Source of the DNA: Candidatus Albibeggiatoa sp. nov. BB20
Lineage (GTDB): Bacteria; Pseudomonadota; Gammaproteobacteria; Beggiatoales; Beggiatoaceae
NCBI GenBank assembly: GCA_016744725.1
Contig: JADGDW010000035.1
Span: 1-30,739 of the forward strand
DNA length: 30,739 nucleotides
Direction of reading: 5' to 3'
The translations under genes were made by a program, and so were the position numbers. This document shows, one piece after another, positions 1-9,900 of this stretch (positions are counted from its first letter, which is position 1; each line of letters opens with the position of its first letter). The notes under the pieces are model-generated. The model had not been told where the DNA came from. It searched no databases and saw nothing but the letters and a program-made list of their open reading frames with translations.

Positions 1-606
1 GGATGTTGGAGTTTGATTGAGGTTAACTACTTTTGTTTCAGTCGATGCGATTGACGCAGTATTATCTTGAATGACAGAGGGTTCTATTGGCTGAGTAACT
101 TCATGTTTTACTGCTATTTTGGGTTCTATAGCAGCATTCATTTTATTGGTGTTATTTGCTTGGGTTTGAATTTTTTTTAGGGTTGGAATCACATTTAGAT
201 TCTCTGGCTCAAGCTCATTATCCATGGTTTGAATGAGTTGTGCTTCTTCAATGGATTCACAGCGAATGGGGACACTCCGTCGGTTTTTCCAAGCTGAAAA
301 TTGCTCATTAATCAGCTTAGTTGCCTGTTGAGCTGATACGGTACGAATCAATGTAGATGAGGGTATGTGTAACATCGCCCCTATTTTTAAAGAATTGACA
401 TTGCAACTAACAGAAAATGCATTAGGGTTGGCTTTTAATAAAGCAAACATAATTTGATAACGACTCAAATCACGACTAGGGCTAACTTGTGCGGCAATAT
501 GCCACAATATGCCACCTGCTTTAACAGGTCCATAAGTATTTGCACAAACAGGATGAATGTTAAAAAACAACACTAGAAATGCAACTAGTCTGAGACTATT
601 GCCCAT
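1..606 (-). CDS. FimV-like LysM-domain protein, N-terminal part (runs off the window)
   Basis: The frame is open from an ATG at 606 to the window edge, giving 202 codons without a stop. It starts with a signal-peptide-like hydrophobic stretch (LRLVAFLVLFF, processed near VCA). A motif typical of the FimV/HubP N-terminus follows: YGPVKAGGILWHIA, then a segment with LLKANPNAF and IGAMLHIP, which is a LysM-like peptidoglycan-binding fold. After about residue 110 it becomes a polar, Thr/Glu/Gln-rich linker, as in FimV. FimV proteins are polar landmark proteins needed for type IV pilus assembly and twitching. The ATG at 606 is preceded by GAGG at a 6-nt spacing; an in-frame ATG at 618 is possible but has no visible Shine-Dalgarno. 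It lies downstream of the thioredoxin-like gene on the same strand. The family call is confident; its role here is inferred. Confidence 0.72.
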   Translation of the reverse strand, partial: MGNSLRLVAFLVLFFNIHPVCANTYGPVKAGGILWHIAAQVSPSRDLSRYQIMFALLKANPNAFSVSCNVNSLKIGAMLHIPSSTLIRTVSAQQATKLINEQFSAWKNRRSVPIRCESIEEAQLIQTMDNELEPENLNVIPTLKKIQTQANNTNKMNAAIEPKIAVKHEVTQPIEPSVIQDNTASIASTETKVVNLNQTPTS

Positions 607-721
607 ACAGAACCTCATTGAATTTTTTATCTGAGAACGATTAGCTCTAGCATACATTACTTATATTGCAAAGTGTGGCACTTGGTCTCGAATTCCATAC
701 ACATCCTACCAAATATATTTA

Positions 722-1765
722 TCAATCAAAACAAGACTGTTGTAAATTTTGTTCTGCTTGCCATTGTTGATAGTTTGGATAAAGTTCGTAATCGGCACTT
801 AAAACATATTGTAAAACACTATGCAAACGGTTTAATCCCGTAATCGAGTCTAATCGAATAATTTCTTGCCCAGCCTGAGTAAAAAACACAAGACTCGGTG
901 TATAAAAGATATTCAAATTCTTTGCCCATTGTCGTGCCGTCATCCGCTGTCCATTAGGCGTTTGTAACGGCGTATCACTCCATATATCCAATTGTACCAC
1001 TTCCATTTGAGCTAACTTATTCAAAATATTAGCTTGTTTGATATGATGGCCATGTAATACATCACAGGCATGACATAGACCTTGTTCAAATAAAACAAGC
1101 AGTGGCTGTTCGCTTTCTAAGTGAGTTCTTTTTAATAAATGGGGAGGTTTGGTAAACAAAGGATTTGGATTTAAACCTTCTAAGTCAAAACGTTCTGGAG
1201 GGTCTGCTTGTTCTAAATAAGTAGAGAAATTTTGTTGAGTGTAGTAGCCACCAATCACATAATCTAAAGCCGCACGAAATTTATAAGGCGGATAATATCC
1301 ACGTAGGCGGAAAATCTCTTTGCCTTCAGTATTATAAAACAATAAAGTTGGCGTAAAGCGTGTATCCTCAAGTTCTGAATATTGGCGTTCTGTCGTTTCA
1401 GTGCCGTCAGGCATGACAACAGGTAATTGTCCCCAAATATTAATTGCAATCACATCAAAGTAATGCTTGGTATACTCAACAATATCTTGTTTTTGACCCC
1501 AATTTATTTTTAATAAATACTCACAATAGGGGCAATGTTGTTGACCAAAATAAACAATAACGCCTAATTTATCTTGCTGCTTTGCTTCTTGTATATCTTC
1601 ACGTAAATCTAAAAAGCTGGCTTTAAACCATTCTGGATATTCCAAGTCTTCGCTAATAGGTGTATCATCAGCGAGCTGGTTTGCCCAGTCATCATCATGA
1701 CCCGTCGCAGCAGCAGTGCTGTATCCAATCAAAGTCATACAAAGCAATATTATCCTATAAAGCAT
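722..1765 (-). CDS. Exported tandem thioredoxin-fold protein
   Basis: The 347-residue protein begins with a signal peptide (MLYRIILLCMTLIGYSTAAA). Two thioredoxin-like domains follow. The first has C78-P-Y-C81 and a cis-proline context FTPT (P139). The second has C231-H-A-C234 and YTPS (P290). The domains are recognisably repeats of each other: both carry a Pro-rich PDGTETTERQ or PNGQRMTARQ insert before the cis-Pro strand. Such proteins are periplasmic thiol:disulfide oxidoreductases of the thioredoxin/SoxW/DsbE-like superfamily; substrate and redox direction cannot be read from sequence. It is divergent from the gene at 1818 with only 52 bp between starts, so the two promoters share that gap. 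A C-terminal QQSCFD leaves a further cysteine outside both active sites. Confidence 0.75.
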   Translation of the reverse strand: MLYRIILLCMTLIGYSTAAATGHDDDWANQLADDTPISEDLEYPEWFKASFLDLREDIQEAKQQDKLGVIVYFGQQHCPYCEYLLKINWGQKQDIVEYTKHYFDVIAINIWGQLPVVMPDGTETTERQYSELEDTRFTPTLLFYNTEGKEIFRLRGYYPPYKFRAALDYVIGGYYTQQNFSTYLEQADPPERFDLEGLNPNPLFTKPPHLLKRTHLESEQPLLVLFEQGLCHACDVLHGHHIKQANILNKLAQMEVVQLDIWSDTPLQTPNGQRMTARQWAKNLNIFYTPSLVFFTQAGQEIIRLDSITGLNRLHSVLQYVLSADYELYPNYQQWQAEQNLQQSCFD

Positions 1766-1817
1766 GTACTATACTCCTTGCCACAGCAAAATGGCTCAAT
1801 AATACTTAAGGCTAATT

Positions 1818-2924
1818 ATGGCGACACAACCTACACCACAACCTGTAGAGAATGACACCAACGAAGCGGTCTATGTTAAAGATGGCTTGATGACATGGGA
1901 AGTTTTCCAACAAGCTTTATTACTTATAAGTTTACCATTAATCAGTGCTTTATTAGCATTTTTGTTGGTTTTATTGGTAAAACCACAGTTAGCAGACCCC
2001 GCACGATTAGTTCCCCATTATCAGTATGCTTACCAGAAAAATGTTGGGCAATGCAAAAAGTTGTGGGATCAACAAAATTTAGAAGAATTCCAAAATTGCA
2101 TTCATCAACTTGAGGTGAAAATTATTGAGTTTGCAGAGCATTATGAGGAAATTCAAAACTCAGAGCAAGCCAATTTAAAGAATTTAAATAGTAATGAGTT
2201 ACCTAAAATTGATTTTTTAGATACTGAACTGTTTGCTGAATTGAAACAAAAGCTTGATACCGCTTTAGATAATGGCTCAATTCCTATATCAACCACCGTT
2301 ATTGCATCTCAAGCAATTAATACCGATAAATCTACAGTTCCATTAAATAAGCAAAATGAAAGTACCATCACAGTAGGTCGTGAGAATGCAAATGCTGAAT
2401 CAACCAATATATATATAATGACGGATGTTGATAAAATTTTAAAATGGTGTGCAGTTCTGAAAAGTCGAACAGTGGTAGGCCCATCACAGGTTGAAGCCCC
2501 TCAATGTTATCAACGTGTTTTACAACTTGAACCAAGTAATTATACTGCTCGTCGCTCTATTCGCAGTATTAAAGTGAAATATACACAATGGGCAATGCGA
2601 GCCCTAGTCAGCGCTGAAAATGGTAAAAGTTCTTTAGAACGGGCTTTAAGTCGAGCAAAAACCAATATAGATCGTGTTAAAATCATTGATCCAGATGATG
2701 CGGTATTGGCTGATTTGATACGACGTTATGAAGATTTGGAGGCACAATATAAGGCTCAAATGCTGGATGAATGTTACGATATTGTTGATTTAGCAGTAAC
2801 AAGTGAAGATGTTAGTGATTCAGATAGAAATTTTATTAAACTCAATTGTCCACAAGTTGTGATCGATGAGGTAAACGCTCTGATGCGTAGCAATGCTGCT
2901 TCTATCTTTAATGAAGAAGAGTAA
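1818..2924 (+). CDS. Inner-membrane protein of unknown function with one TM helix and a TPR-like C-terminus
   Basis: The protein has 368 residues. A polar N-terminus of about 30 residues precedes one strong transmembrane helix (about residues 32-54, rich in Leu/Ile). The rest is hydrophilic and largely helical. A Ser/Thr/Asn-rich linker covers about residues 160-200. The C-terminal part contains CYQRVLQLEPSNYTARR and later IDPDDAVLADLIRRYEDL, spaced like degenerate tetratricopeptide units. I do not recognise a named family. The start has AAGG about 6 nt upstream. It is a probable single-gene unit divergent from the thioredoxin-like gene. A scaffold or assembly role at the membrane is possible but not shown. 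Confidence 0.7.
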   Translation: MATQPTPQPVENDTNEAVYVKDGLMTWEVFQQALLLISLPLISALLAFLLVLLVKPQLADPARLVPHYQYAYQKNVGQCKKLWDQQNLEEFQNCIHQLEVKIIEFAEHYEEIQNSEQANLKNLNSNELPKIDFLDTELFAELKQKLDTALDNGSIPISTTVIASQAINTDKSTVPLNKQNESTITVGRENANAESTNIYIMTDVDKILKWCAVLKSRTVVGPSQVEAPQCYQRVLQLEPSNYTARRSIRSIKVKYTQWAMRALVSAENGKSSLERALSRAKTNIDRVKIIDPDDAVLADLIRRYEDLEAQYKAQMLDECYDIVDLAVTSEDVSDSDRNFIKLNCPQVVIDEVNALMRSNAASIFNEEE

Positions 2925-2993
2925 AAGAGTTGAGTCATTATGCAAGTGTTGCAACCCCATCTTTATTTTAATGAGGTCACATTATTGAGATTG

Positions 2994-3116
2994 CTATTCG
3001 GGAACTGGCTTTTGCTTGGTTTTGTTTGCTTCACTGCCACTCGTTTTAGTGGGAGGGACATCAATAGTGCTAGCTTGGCCAGTATCTGTCTGATTACAGT
3101 CAATCAATCCCATCAT
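2994..3116 (-). CDS. Possible small 40-residue protein downstream of torD-like gene
   Basis: A short minus-strand frame begins MMGLIDCNQTDTGQ and ends KQKPVPE. It is polar and Thr/Lys/Pro-rich with no membrane segment. The case for it is a good Shine-Dalgarno (AGAGG, 5 nt before ATGATG) and its position about 100 bp downstream of the TorD-like chaperone on the same strand. The overlapping plus-strand frame at 2940-3134 has no such support. It may be chance; nothing suggests a function. Confidence 0.3.
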   Translation of the reverse strand: MMGLIDCNQTDTGQASTIDVPPTKTSGSEANKTKQKPVPE

Positions 3117-3218
3117 CACTACCTCTCAATTTAAACAAACACAATATAATTGTAGACTAGAATTAATAAAAATATCAAGTACATTAACTACAATTTTACG
3201 CTAACAATAGGCTGATGA

Positions 3219-3971
3219 TTACCAGCTTGGTTCAACACCCGGCATAAATTTTAAAGGTATTTCTTGAGGTGGTGCTTTTTTGGGTTTTAAACGCTCCTCA
3301 ATTTCATCTAGGGTTGGGCGCGGCTGTTCTAAAATAGACGCAATCACATCGCGTAATTCATCTAAATATTGCGTAGTTAACATCACTAAACCAGCATAAA
3401 ATGGCGTTCCACAACGTTCGACAACCACAGCAGAAAAATCAGATATCCACCGCAAAATATGTTCATCCATAAACAACGCCGCATTAGGCAATGATTGTGG
3501 GTCATCTGTTAATTGGGTTAAGTGCGCTATAAATTCTAGCTGTAAAACTAAATGGTCATCCGCACGGACTCGCCAATTTTCAGCCGCTAACTCGTATTTT
3601 TGATACCAGTCGCGCATTTCAAACATAGATTCTTGATGGGTAATACTTTCCTCTGAAATCCAGACTGATTCATAAGGGGAAACACCTACACTGCTGTTGA
3701 GAAAAATAGCCGCAAAATCAGCTGCGAGTCCATTTAAAAATTCTTCATCTAATTTCTCAGGAAACGTAGTTATGGCTTTTTGCATTAACTCGCAAGCATA
3801 ACCACTTTTTTCAGCTTGCAGTTTCAAACCTAAATTACCTGGGAAACCAAATGTTTGTAAATCACCTAAGGTTTTTGCGTCCAGTTCCTTGTCTAGCAGC
3901 AACGCAAAGGTTTTTAGATCATCAGATACGGCTTGGCGAAAGGTTTGTACAACATCTTGTTCAACTGTCAT
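3219..3971 (-). CDS. TorD/DmsD-family molybdoenzyme maturation chaperone
   Basis: The protein is 250 residues from the ATG at 3971, where AGGGATG lies about 9 nt upstream. The frame extends in phase to an ATG at 4019 with a weaker site (266 residues). Family features are an all-helical cytoplasmic protein, an N-terminal RQAVSDDLKTFALLLDKEL, a central DFAAIFLNSSVGVSPYESVW segment and a later ENWRVRADDHLVLQLEFIAHL. The last two match the conserved TorD-type motifs (xxDYxxLFxG..PxxP-ESVW and DHLxxELxFL). TorD-family chaperones bind the Tat signal and apo-form of DMSO-reductase-family enzymes and assist molybdenum-cofactor insertion. No molybdoenzyme gene is in the window, so its partner is unknown. 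The C-terminus is Pro/Lys-rich (KPKKAPPQEIPLKF). Confidence 0.8.
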   Translation of the reverse strand: MTVEQDVVQTFRQAVSDDLKTFALLLDKELDAKTLGDLQTFGFPGNLGLKLQAEKSGYACELMQKAITTFPEKLDEEFLNGLAADFAAIFLNSSVGVSPYESVWISEESITHQESMFEMRDWYQKYELAAENWRVRADDHLVLQLEFIAHLTQLTDDPQSLPNAALFMDEHILRWISDFSAVVVERCGTPFYAGLVMLTTQYLDELRDVIASILEQPRPTLDEIEERLKPKKAPPQEIPLKFMPGVEPSW

Positions 3972-4209
3972 TGCTCCATCATCCCTGTGTTTTTTATGTG
4001 TATTTATAGTTTTTAGCATAACCCAATCAATTAGTAATTAACAGTCAACAATTAACAATTGTTATTTATTAAAATTATAAAATTGTTATTTTTGAATTCA
4101 AGTTATTGAATATGAACGTATTTTACAATTAGCCAGCTCAATTAGGCCGCAAAGATAGATTTAAGGGTAAAAGCTCGCAGAGTACATAAAATAGCTTACG
4201 TTCTGGCTT

Positions 4210-4764
4210 ATGCAAAGCAGATATGAGCATCTGAAAGCGAGTAAAAATCCGTTACGAAAACCATCATGGATTTTTTGCCTAATTTTGATAGGGCAAGTAT
4301 TCGCCTTGCTTGTCAATGGAGTGGCATTAACTTCAATTTTACTGTTAGGCTTTGCACCTATAGTTGTTTTATTTTAAAGTGATACAGGACTGGCAGTCCT
4401 CAATTTTAAAAACGATTGATATTTAAAGTATTTCAGGACTGCCAGTCCTCGCACTCAAGATAGAATTGACTATATCGCTTTCATTTTTACCTTCTCAACA
4501 GAATCTATTCCATTTATGGGTTTGATCCATTTACTTGTTTGGAGTGTCAGTATTTATTTTGGTTTGCAATATATTTCCACTGGGCTGGTTCAGTTGAACA
4601 GTAAGAAAGATCAACAATTTATCAATGTTTGGAGCGTTATTTTAATTTTAACCTTATTACAAATGACAACAACATTACGCCCTATTATTGGTGAATCAGA
4701 TACTTTTTTACCTCAAGAAAAACGTTTTTTTGTAGAACATTGGCTAAATGAATTAAAAAAATAA
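4210..4764 (+). pseudogene. Small membrane protein gene split by a 116-bp miniature element
   Basis: Two same-frame halves are visible. The upstream half (4210-4377) encodes MQSRYEHLKASKNPLRKPSW followed by a hydrophobic stretch ending LLLGFAP. The downstream half runs through TFSTESIPFMGLIH, more membrane segments and the end FFVEHWLNELKK at 4764. Between them lies a 116-bp repeat bounded by TATAGT inverted ends (4359-4474) that brings in a TAA at 4375. Deleting 114 bp, leaving one TA, joins the halves exactly in frame (GFAP-IAFIF) and gives a 146-residue protein with about three hydrophobic segments. The restored protein looks like a conserved inner-membrane protein, but I cannot name the family. 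Either half might still be translated: an ATG at 4516 would give 82 residues. The original start may be further upstream, where the frames are broken. Confidence 0.6.
4359..4474 (+). mobile_element. 116-bp MITE-like element, copy 1 (inside a gene)
   Basis: It starts TATAGTTGTTTTA and ends TTGACTATA, so its tips are inverted repeats and it appears to have duplicated a TA target. Inside are two palindromic cores (AGGACTGGCAGTCCT near 4387 and AGGACTGCCAGTCCT near 4435) around an AT-rich middle. A second copy of exactly the same length lies inverted at 6460-6575. It has no coding capacity, so it would need an outside transposase. TA-specific insertion with such tips suggests an IS630/Tc1-type source (inference). 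Confidence 0.65.
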
Positions 4765-4783
4765 GCACTTATTGGGCAATGCC

Positions 4784-4885
4784 TGTAGTCAAATCCGTCA
4801 GGAATGTTATAAAAATATCTGGCATTCATAACTGCCAGCCCCCAAAATATTATTGGTCTTAACATAGCAAAAGAAATTGACTATA
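4784..4885 (+). mobile_element. Diverged MITE-like copy, about 102 bp
   Basis: It begins TGTAGTCAAAT and ends AAATTGACTATA, the same kind of inverted tips as the 116-bp element. Internally it keeps half of the palindromic core (AACTGCCAGCCC) and a GTCAGGAATG motif that recurs just outside at about 4888. It is shorter and more degenerate than the copies at 4359 and 6460. The rest of the gap from 4765 to 5035 holds a further half-core (GACTGGCAGACCT near 4911) and a TATAGTCAAG tip near 5002, but no gene. Confidence 0.4.
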
Positions 4886-5035
4886 CCTGTCAGGAATGCT
4901 AACTATTAAATGACTGGCAGACCTGAAAGTTAGATGTTTTTCTCTAACCCCGACAAAACTTTACCTGATTACGAATGAACTACAGCGAAACAAGCTTGAG
5001 CTATAGTCAAGATAAAGAAATAAGGAGAAATTGTA

Positions 5036-5455
5036 ATGAAAAACCAAGTGCAGTTTCAAAAAGGGTATAGCTTGCCAGAGTTGATAGCAGATTATGGAAC
5101 AAAAGAGCAATGTGAAGAGGCCTTGTTCAATTGGAAATTTTTGGACGGTTACGTATGTCCAAAATGAGGAGCTGTAGAAAGTTGTAAACTAAAGAGTAGG
5201 AAAGTATACCAATGCAATAAATGTCACCATCAACACTTCTTAACAAGTCAGACAATATTTGCATCAACTAAATTGTCCCTAAGAACATGGTTTCTAGCAA
5301 TGCATTAGATAAGCCAAGCGAAAACAGGTGTATCAGCCTTGGCGTTACATTGTCAGTTAGGTGTGTCATACAATACAGCATGGGCTATGAAGCAGAAAAT
5401 AATGCATGTGATAAAAACCTGAGATGATGAAAAGAAGCTAAGAGCAATAGAATAA
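5036..5455 (+). pseudogene. Decayed IS1595-family transposase (N-terminal part)
   Basis: The frame starting at ATG 5036 (AAGGAG upstream) reads MKNQVQFQKGYSLPELIADY, then a zinc-ribbon region VCPK-stop-GAVESC...YQCNKCHHQ, then TSQTIFASTKLSLRTWFLAM and GVSYNTAWAMKQKIMHV. These are hallmark segments of IS1595/ISXO2-type transposases (zinc ribbon, then the start of the DDE domain). There are at least three internal stops (TGA in the CPKC motif, TAG after LAMH, TGA after IKT) and the catalytic C-terminal two thirds is missing. It is therefore inactive. The element ends were not resolved. Confidence 0.75.
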
Positions 5456-5723
5456 GGTGTTTTAAATATAAAACTGACCCAATATACTCATTTTTTTGGA
5501 AATATGAATGGTTATTCATACATAGTCATATCTAAAACAGCCTTTTCCCATTACTTTAGATACCCCTCCATTTTCCCATAAAATATATTAATTTAATTTT
5601 AGTTCTTTATTATCATGTATTTAAGCCTAAATCAAACTAATTATTTGAATTTAAAAGTTGAGTTATTTCAACGAAATAAGGCATAATATTGCGTTTTGCA
5701 AAATACGAGGAATCTACCCATAC

Positions 5724-5942
5724 ATGGCTAAAGAAGATAGCATTGAAATGGAAGGTGTTGTAACAGAAACCCTTCCAAATACGATGTTTCGTGTCAAACT
5801 TGATAATGGACACATTGTGACCGCGCACATTTCTGGCAGAATGCGTAAACACTATATCCGAATTTTGACTGGTGACAGAGTGACGGTTCAACTAACACCT
5901 TATGATTTGACCAAAGGGCGAATTACCTATCGTGCTCGTTAA
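5724..5942 (+). CDS. infA: Translation initiation factor IF-1
   Basis: The 72-residue single S1/OB-fold protein reads MAKEDSIEMEGVVTETLPNT, then FRVKLDNGH, AHISGRMRKHYIRIL and the ending KGRITYR. This is the canonical IF-1 length and motif set. IF-1 binds the ribosomal A site on the 30S subunit during initiation. The ATG at 5724 is chosen because the family always begins MAKED; the in-frame extension upstream lacks homology. GAGG sits about 13 nt upstream, rather far. The gene is convergent with the phosphatase gene, with 3 bp between stop codons. Confidence 0.95.
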   Translation: MAKEDSIEMEGVVTETLPNTMFRVKLDNGHIVTAHISGRMRKHYIRILTGDRVTVQLTPYDLTKGRITYRAR

Positions 5943-5945
5943 GTG

Positions 5946-6425
5946 CTAGACATTTAAATGTTGCTGGCGAATGTCATCCAATAAGCCTTGACTAGCGGCT
6001 TCGATGAGGTCTAACACATGTTCAAACCCCTGACTGCCACCGTAATATGGGTCTGGTACTTCTTTGACATTCAAATCAGGCGCAAAATCTAGGAACATAC
6101 TTAGCTTATGTTCCTGTCCTTTTGGACAGAGATATTTTAAAACCGTGTAATTATCCCTATCCATTGCTAAAAGATAATCAAATTTCTCAAAATCATTTTT
6201 AGCCACACGTCTTGCACGTATTTGGCTCATATCAATACCACGTTTTTGTGCCGCTTGTTGAGAACGTAAATCAGCAGGCTCTCCAACATGATAAGCATGA
6301 GTCCCAGCCGAATCAATACCAATTTTTTCTTCTAAATCAGCTCGTTGAACCAAATAGGTAAATACACCTTCTGCCGTTGGTGAACGACAAATATTTCCCA
6401 TACAAACAAATAACACTTTAACCAT
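5946..6425 (-). CDS. Low-molecular-weight protein-tyrosine phosphatase
   Basis: The 159-residue protein has the P-loop C8-MGNIC-R14-S at the N-terminus (CX5R) and the general-acid motif D125-PYYGG. Both are complete, so the enzyme should be active. LMW-PTPs hydrolyse phosphotyrosine on bacterial tyrosine kinases, often in capsule or exopolysaccharide control, or on arsenate-reductase-like substrates. No kinase or polysaccharide gene is adjacent. The start ATG has a weak GGGTGG upstream. A 116-bp repeat element sits about 35 bp upstream of the start and may carry or disturb its promoter. Confidence 0.92.
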   Translation of the reverse strand: MVKVLFVCMGNICRSPTAEGVFTYLVQRADLEEKIGIDSAGTHAYHVGEPADLRSQQAAQKRGIDMSQIRARRVAKNDFEKFDYLLAMDRDNYTVLKYLCPKGQEHKLSMFLDFAPDLNVKEVPDPYYGGSQGFEHVLDLIEAASQGLLDDIRQQHLNV

Positions 6426-6459
6426 TGTTGTTCCACCCTACGAATAATTGAGATTGTTA

Positions 6460-6575
6460 TATAGTTAATTTTGGTTTATGTGTGAGGACTGGCAGTCGTG
6501 TTATTGTTTAAATATCAACCCGTTTTAAAATCTAGGACTGCCAGCCCTGTATCACTTTAAAGTAAAACGACTATA
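6460..6575 (-). mobile_element. 116-bp MITE-like element, copy 2 (inverted)
   Basis: Read on the minus strand it aligns along its length with the copy at 4359-4474: TATAGTCGTTTTAC at one tip, the shared TTTAAAGTGATACAGG, the CTGGCAGTCCT core, a TTGATATTTAAA middle, the second core, and a TTAACTATA tip. It has the same length to the base. It lies between the phosphatase start and the giant kinase. The rest of this 510-bp gap (6426-6935) shows no convincing gene; the short frame at 6608-6823 has no ribosome site or family features. Confidence 0.6.
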
Positions 6576-6935
6576 ACAACACTAATCATAAATCCCAAGC
6601 TGCAAAATTGAATAAATCATCTCACAACCATATATTTCAGTGTAGCAAAATTACTCAACCTAACGCTATGTGTTACACACGATTTGATTCTAAAATAATA
6701 CGCGAACAATCCACTATATTCATATTTAACAAGATGTTAAAAATAATCAAACGCGACTGTTTTTTAATCATTTACAATCTCAAATGGATAGAATCTCCAA
6801 CAATACGCCAAAATTTCTGCTGAATCAGCACCAACGTACTGCCTAGATTTTCTTGCTTCATACTCACGTCATGATATTTAGGTAGAATTGTTGCTATCCT
6901 TAAGTCTTAACGACTGACAACACGGCCTATATGCG

Positions 6936-9900
6936 ATGAATATGCTACCAGGTTATGAAATCCGCGACAAAATCCACGAGGGCAATAAATCACTTATTTA
7001 TCGTGCTCAACGTATTGCCGATAACACCAAGGTAATTTTAAAAATCCTCACAGATGAACGCCCTTCTCCAGAACGGATTGCTCGCTTTCGGCAAGAATTT
7101 GAAATTAATAAAAAACTAGAAGATGTGCGCGGTATCGTACAAGCCTACAGCTTAGAACATTATCAACATCGCTGGTTTATGGTATTAGAAGACTTTGGCG
7201 GCCAATCACTAGATCAATTGGTCAAAAAACACAGTGTTGATTTAATCAGCTTTCTCAAAATGAGTATTGATATTAGCGATATTCTCGCCCATATTCATCA
7301 AAAACACATTATCCATCGAGACATTAATCCCTCAAATATTGTGATTCATCCTGAAACTGCTGAAGTCAAACTGATTGATTTTGGACTATCGTCAGTGTTA
7401 CTACAGGATTCAGGAGATTTTAGTGCCCCGATGCTAGAAGGTACATTTGCTTACATGTCACCCGAGCAAACAGGGCGAATCAATCAAGCCATGGATTCCC
7501 GCACCGATTTTTACTCACTGGGTGTCACTCTGTATGAACTGATTACGCAACGTTTACCATTTGACAACACCGATCCAATTGCACTTATTCATGCACATAT
7601 AGCCAAATATCCAACCCCGCCACAGCAAATTAAACCCACCATTCCCCGCACAATTTCCAATATCATCATGAAACTGATGCAAAAAAATATAGCTGAACGT
7701 TATCAAAGTGCATTTGGAATTCAAGCTGATTTAATCTCATGCCTAATGCAATTGGAAGCCAATGGCGATATTGAAAATATTACACTGGGTGAAAACGATA
7801 TTTCGCCTATTTTCCAAATTTCACAAAAACTATATGATCGAGCATCCGAAATTGATATTTTACTCTCGACATTAGAACAAGTGCGCGAAGGTAAAAATCA
7901 AATACTGATGTTAACGGGCTATCCCGGCGTGGGTAAAACCGCTTTAGTCAAAACAGTGCATGATCCGTTAACTGATTCCCAAGGATATTTTGTGCGCTGT
8001 CATTTCGAACGTAATGATCGACACCAACAGCCATACCGCGCCATTCTGCAAGCGTTCCAAGATTTAGTTAAACAGCTATTAATTGAAAATGAAAACAAGC
8101 TGGAGGCATGGAATGAGCGATTTAGCAAAGCATTAGGGGTGAACGGACGCATCATGACTGAAGCGATTCCAGAACTAGAATTGATTATCGGTCGACAAGC
8201 TTGTGTGACCCGATTATCCACAGAAGGACATCAAGCGCGATTAAGTCTGACATTACAACGTTTTATTCTCACTTTTACTCAGCCAAAATACCCGTTAGTG
8301 ATTTTTTTAGATAATTTACATTGGGCTGATGCAGCGAGCTTACATTTGCTAAACCCATTGATGACCATGGCCGAGCATTATTTATTCATCATCACCGCGT
8401 ATCAAGATAATAATAATCAACGTATTCAACCCTTAATCCACACTTTTGCAGGACTTGAAGCCGCCAATGTCACAGTAAAAAAGATTGCATTATTACCGCT
8501 AACCTTATCTGCCATTACGCAACTGTTGACTGACACCTTATCTTGTGATGAACAACGAGCGCAAATGCTAGCTAGTTTAGTGTTAGAAAAAACCGGGGGA
8601 AATCCTTATTTTATCAACGAATTTTTGAAATCATTGCACGCGGCAAAACTAATTCAATTCGACTTAGAAAGTTTAACTTGGGATTGGAATCTGGACAAAA
8701 TTCATGCTGAAGCCATGATGACCGAAAATGTGATTGATTTATTGGCCAGTAAAATTCAACGCCTGCCGAATGCCACACAACAATGTTTAAAATTGGCGGC
8801 CTGTATTGGCTATCAATTCAGTATTGAAACTTTAGAAAAGCTATCTGAACAAGCGGTTATCTCATTGTGGGACGCGGTGGCAGAAGGTTTGATTGTGCCT
8901 GTTGAACCCAAATCGGATTATGTGCCTTATCACAGTCTGCCCTCACAAGAAAGCACAGGTACATCAGATAGTTATCAGGTTTTAACTCAATATCGATTTA
9001 CTCATGATCGTATTCAACAAGCGGCTTATTCATTGATTCCAATCGAGTATAAACAGCATATTCATAAGCAAGTTGGCGAATTATTATTACAAATCATCCC
9101 ATCACAGAAAATAGAACAACATATTTTCGATATTGTTAATCAACTCAATATGGCGATGCCGTTGATTGTTAAACCTGAAATGCGTTTACAGCTTGCTCAT
9201 TTAAATTTATTGGCTGGACGTAAAGCCCGAGTTGCAGCCGCTTATGGCCGAGGATTAAAGTATTTAAGTACGGGTATTTTACTGCTGGGTTCGCATAGTT
9301 GGCAAAAACACTATGAGCTGACTTTATCACTCACAATCGAGGCGGCGGAAACGGCGTTTTTATGCGGTGATATGGTGCAAATGAAAGGCTTAGCTGAAAT
9401 TGTCTTGCAGCAAGCGCAAAATGTATTAGATAAAGTACCGATTTATGAATTAAAGATTCATGCAAACATTGCGACGCACAAGCCCGTAGAAGCGATAAAT
9501 ATGGCACGCCAAGTGTTGCAGCAGCTCAATATTCATTTTCCCAACACCCCAAGTCATTTTGGATTATTAAAAGCCCTGTGGCACAACCAATGGCTGATTG
9601 GGCGGCGTAAAAATATCCATTTAGCCCATTTACCAATTATGACTGACCCCAGCAAATTAGCCACATTACGGATTTTAAGTAGCATTGGTGCGCCTGCTTA
9701 TCATGCTGTTCCTGAGCTGATTCCACTACTGACCTGTAAAGCCGTACATCTCTGTTTACGTTATGGTAATGCGCCTGCTTCTGCTTATGTGTATGCCAGT
9801 TATGGAGTGATGTTGTGCAGTTTAATTCAAGATATTCCCCGAGGTTATGAATTTGGTCAATTGGCCTTGGATTTGGTAGCCAGTGCGAATAATAAATCGT

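Noticed and set aside
2940..3134. 64-codon plus-strand frame after the unknown membrane protein
   Set aside because: No ribosome site or family features; the opposite strand has a better-supported small frame.
5036..5455. Functional IS1595 transposase read with recoded TGA
   Set aside because: TAG stops are also present and two thirds of the catalytic domain is missing.
6608..6823. 71-codon plus-strand frame before the giant kinase
   Set aside because: AT-rich, Asn/Ile/Lys-biased, no Shine-Dalgarno or recognisable motif, and it does not extend to the kinase.
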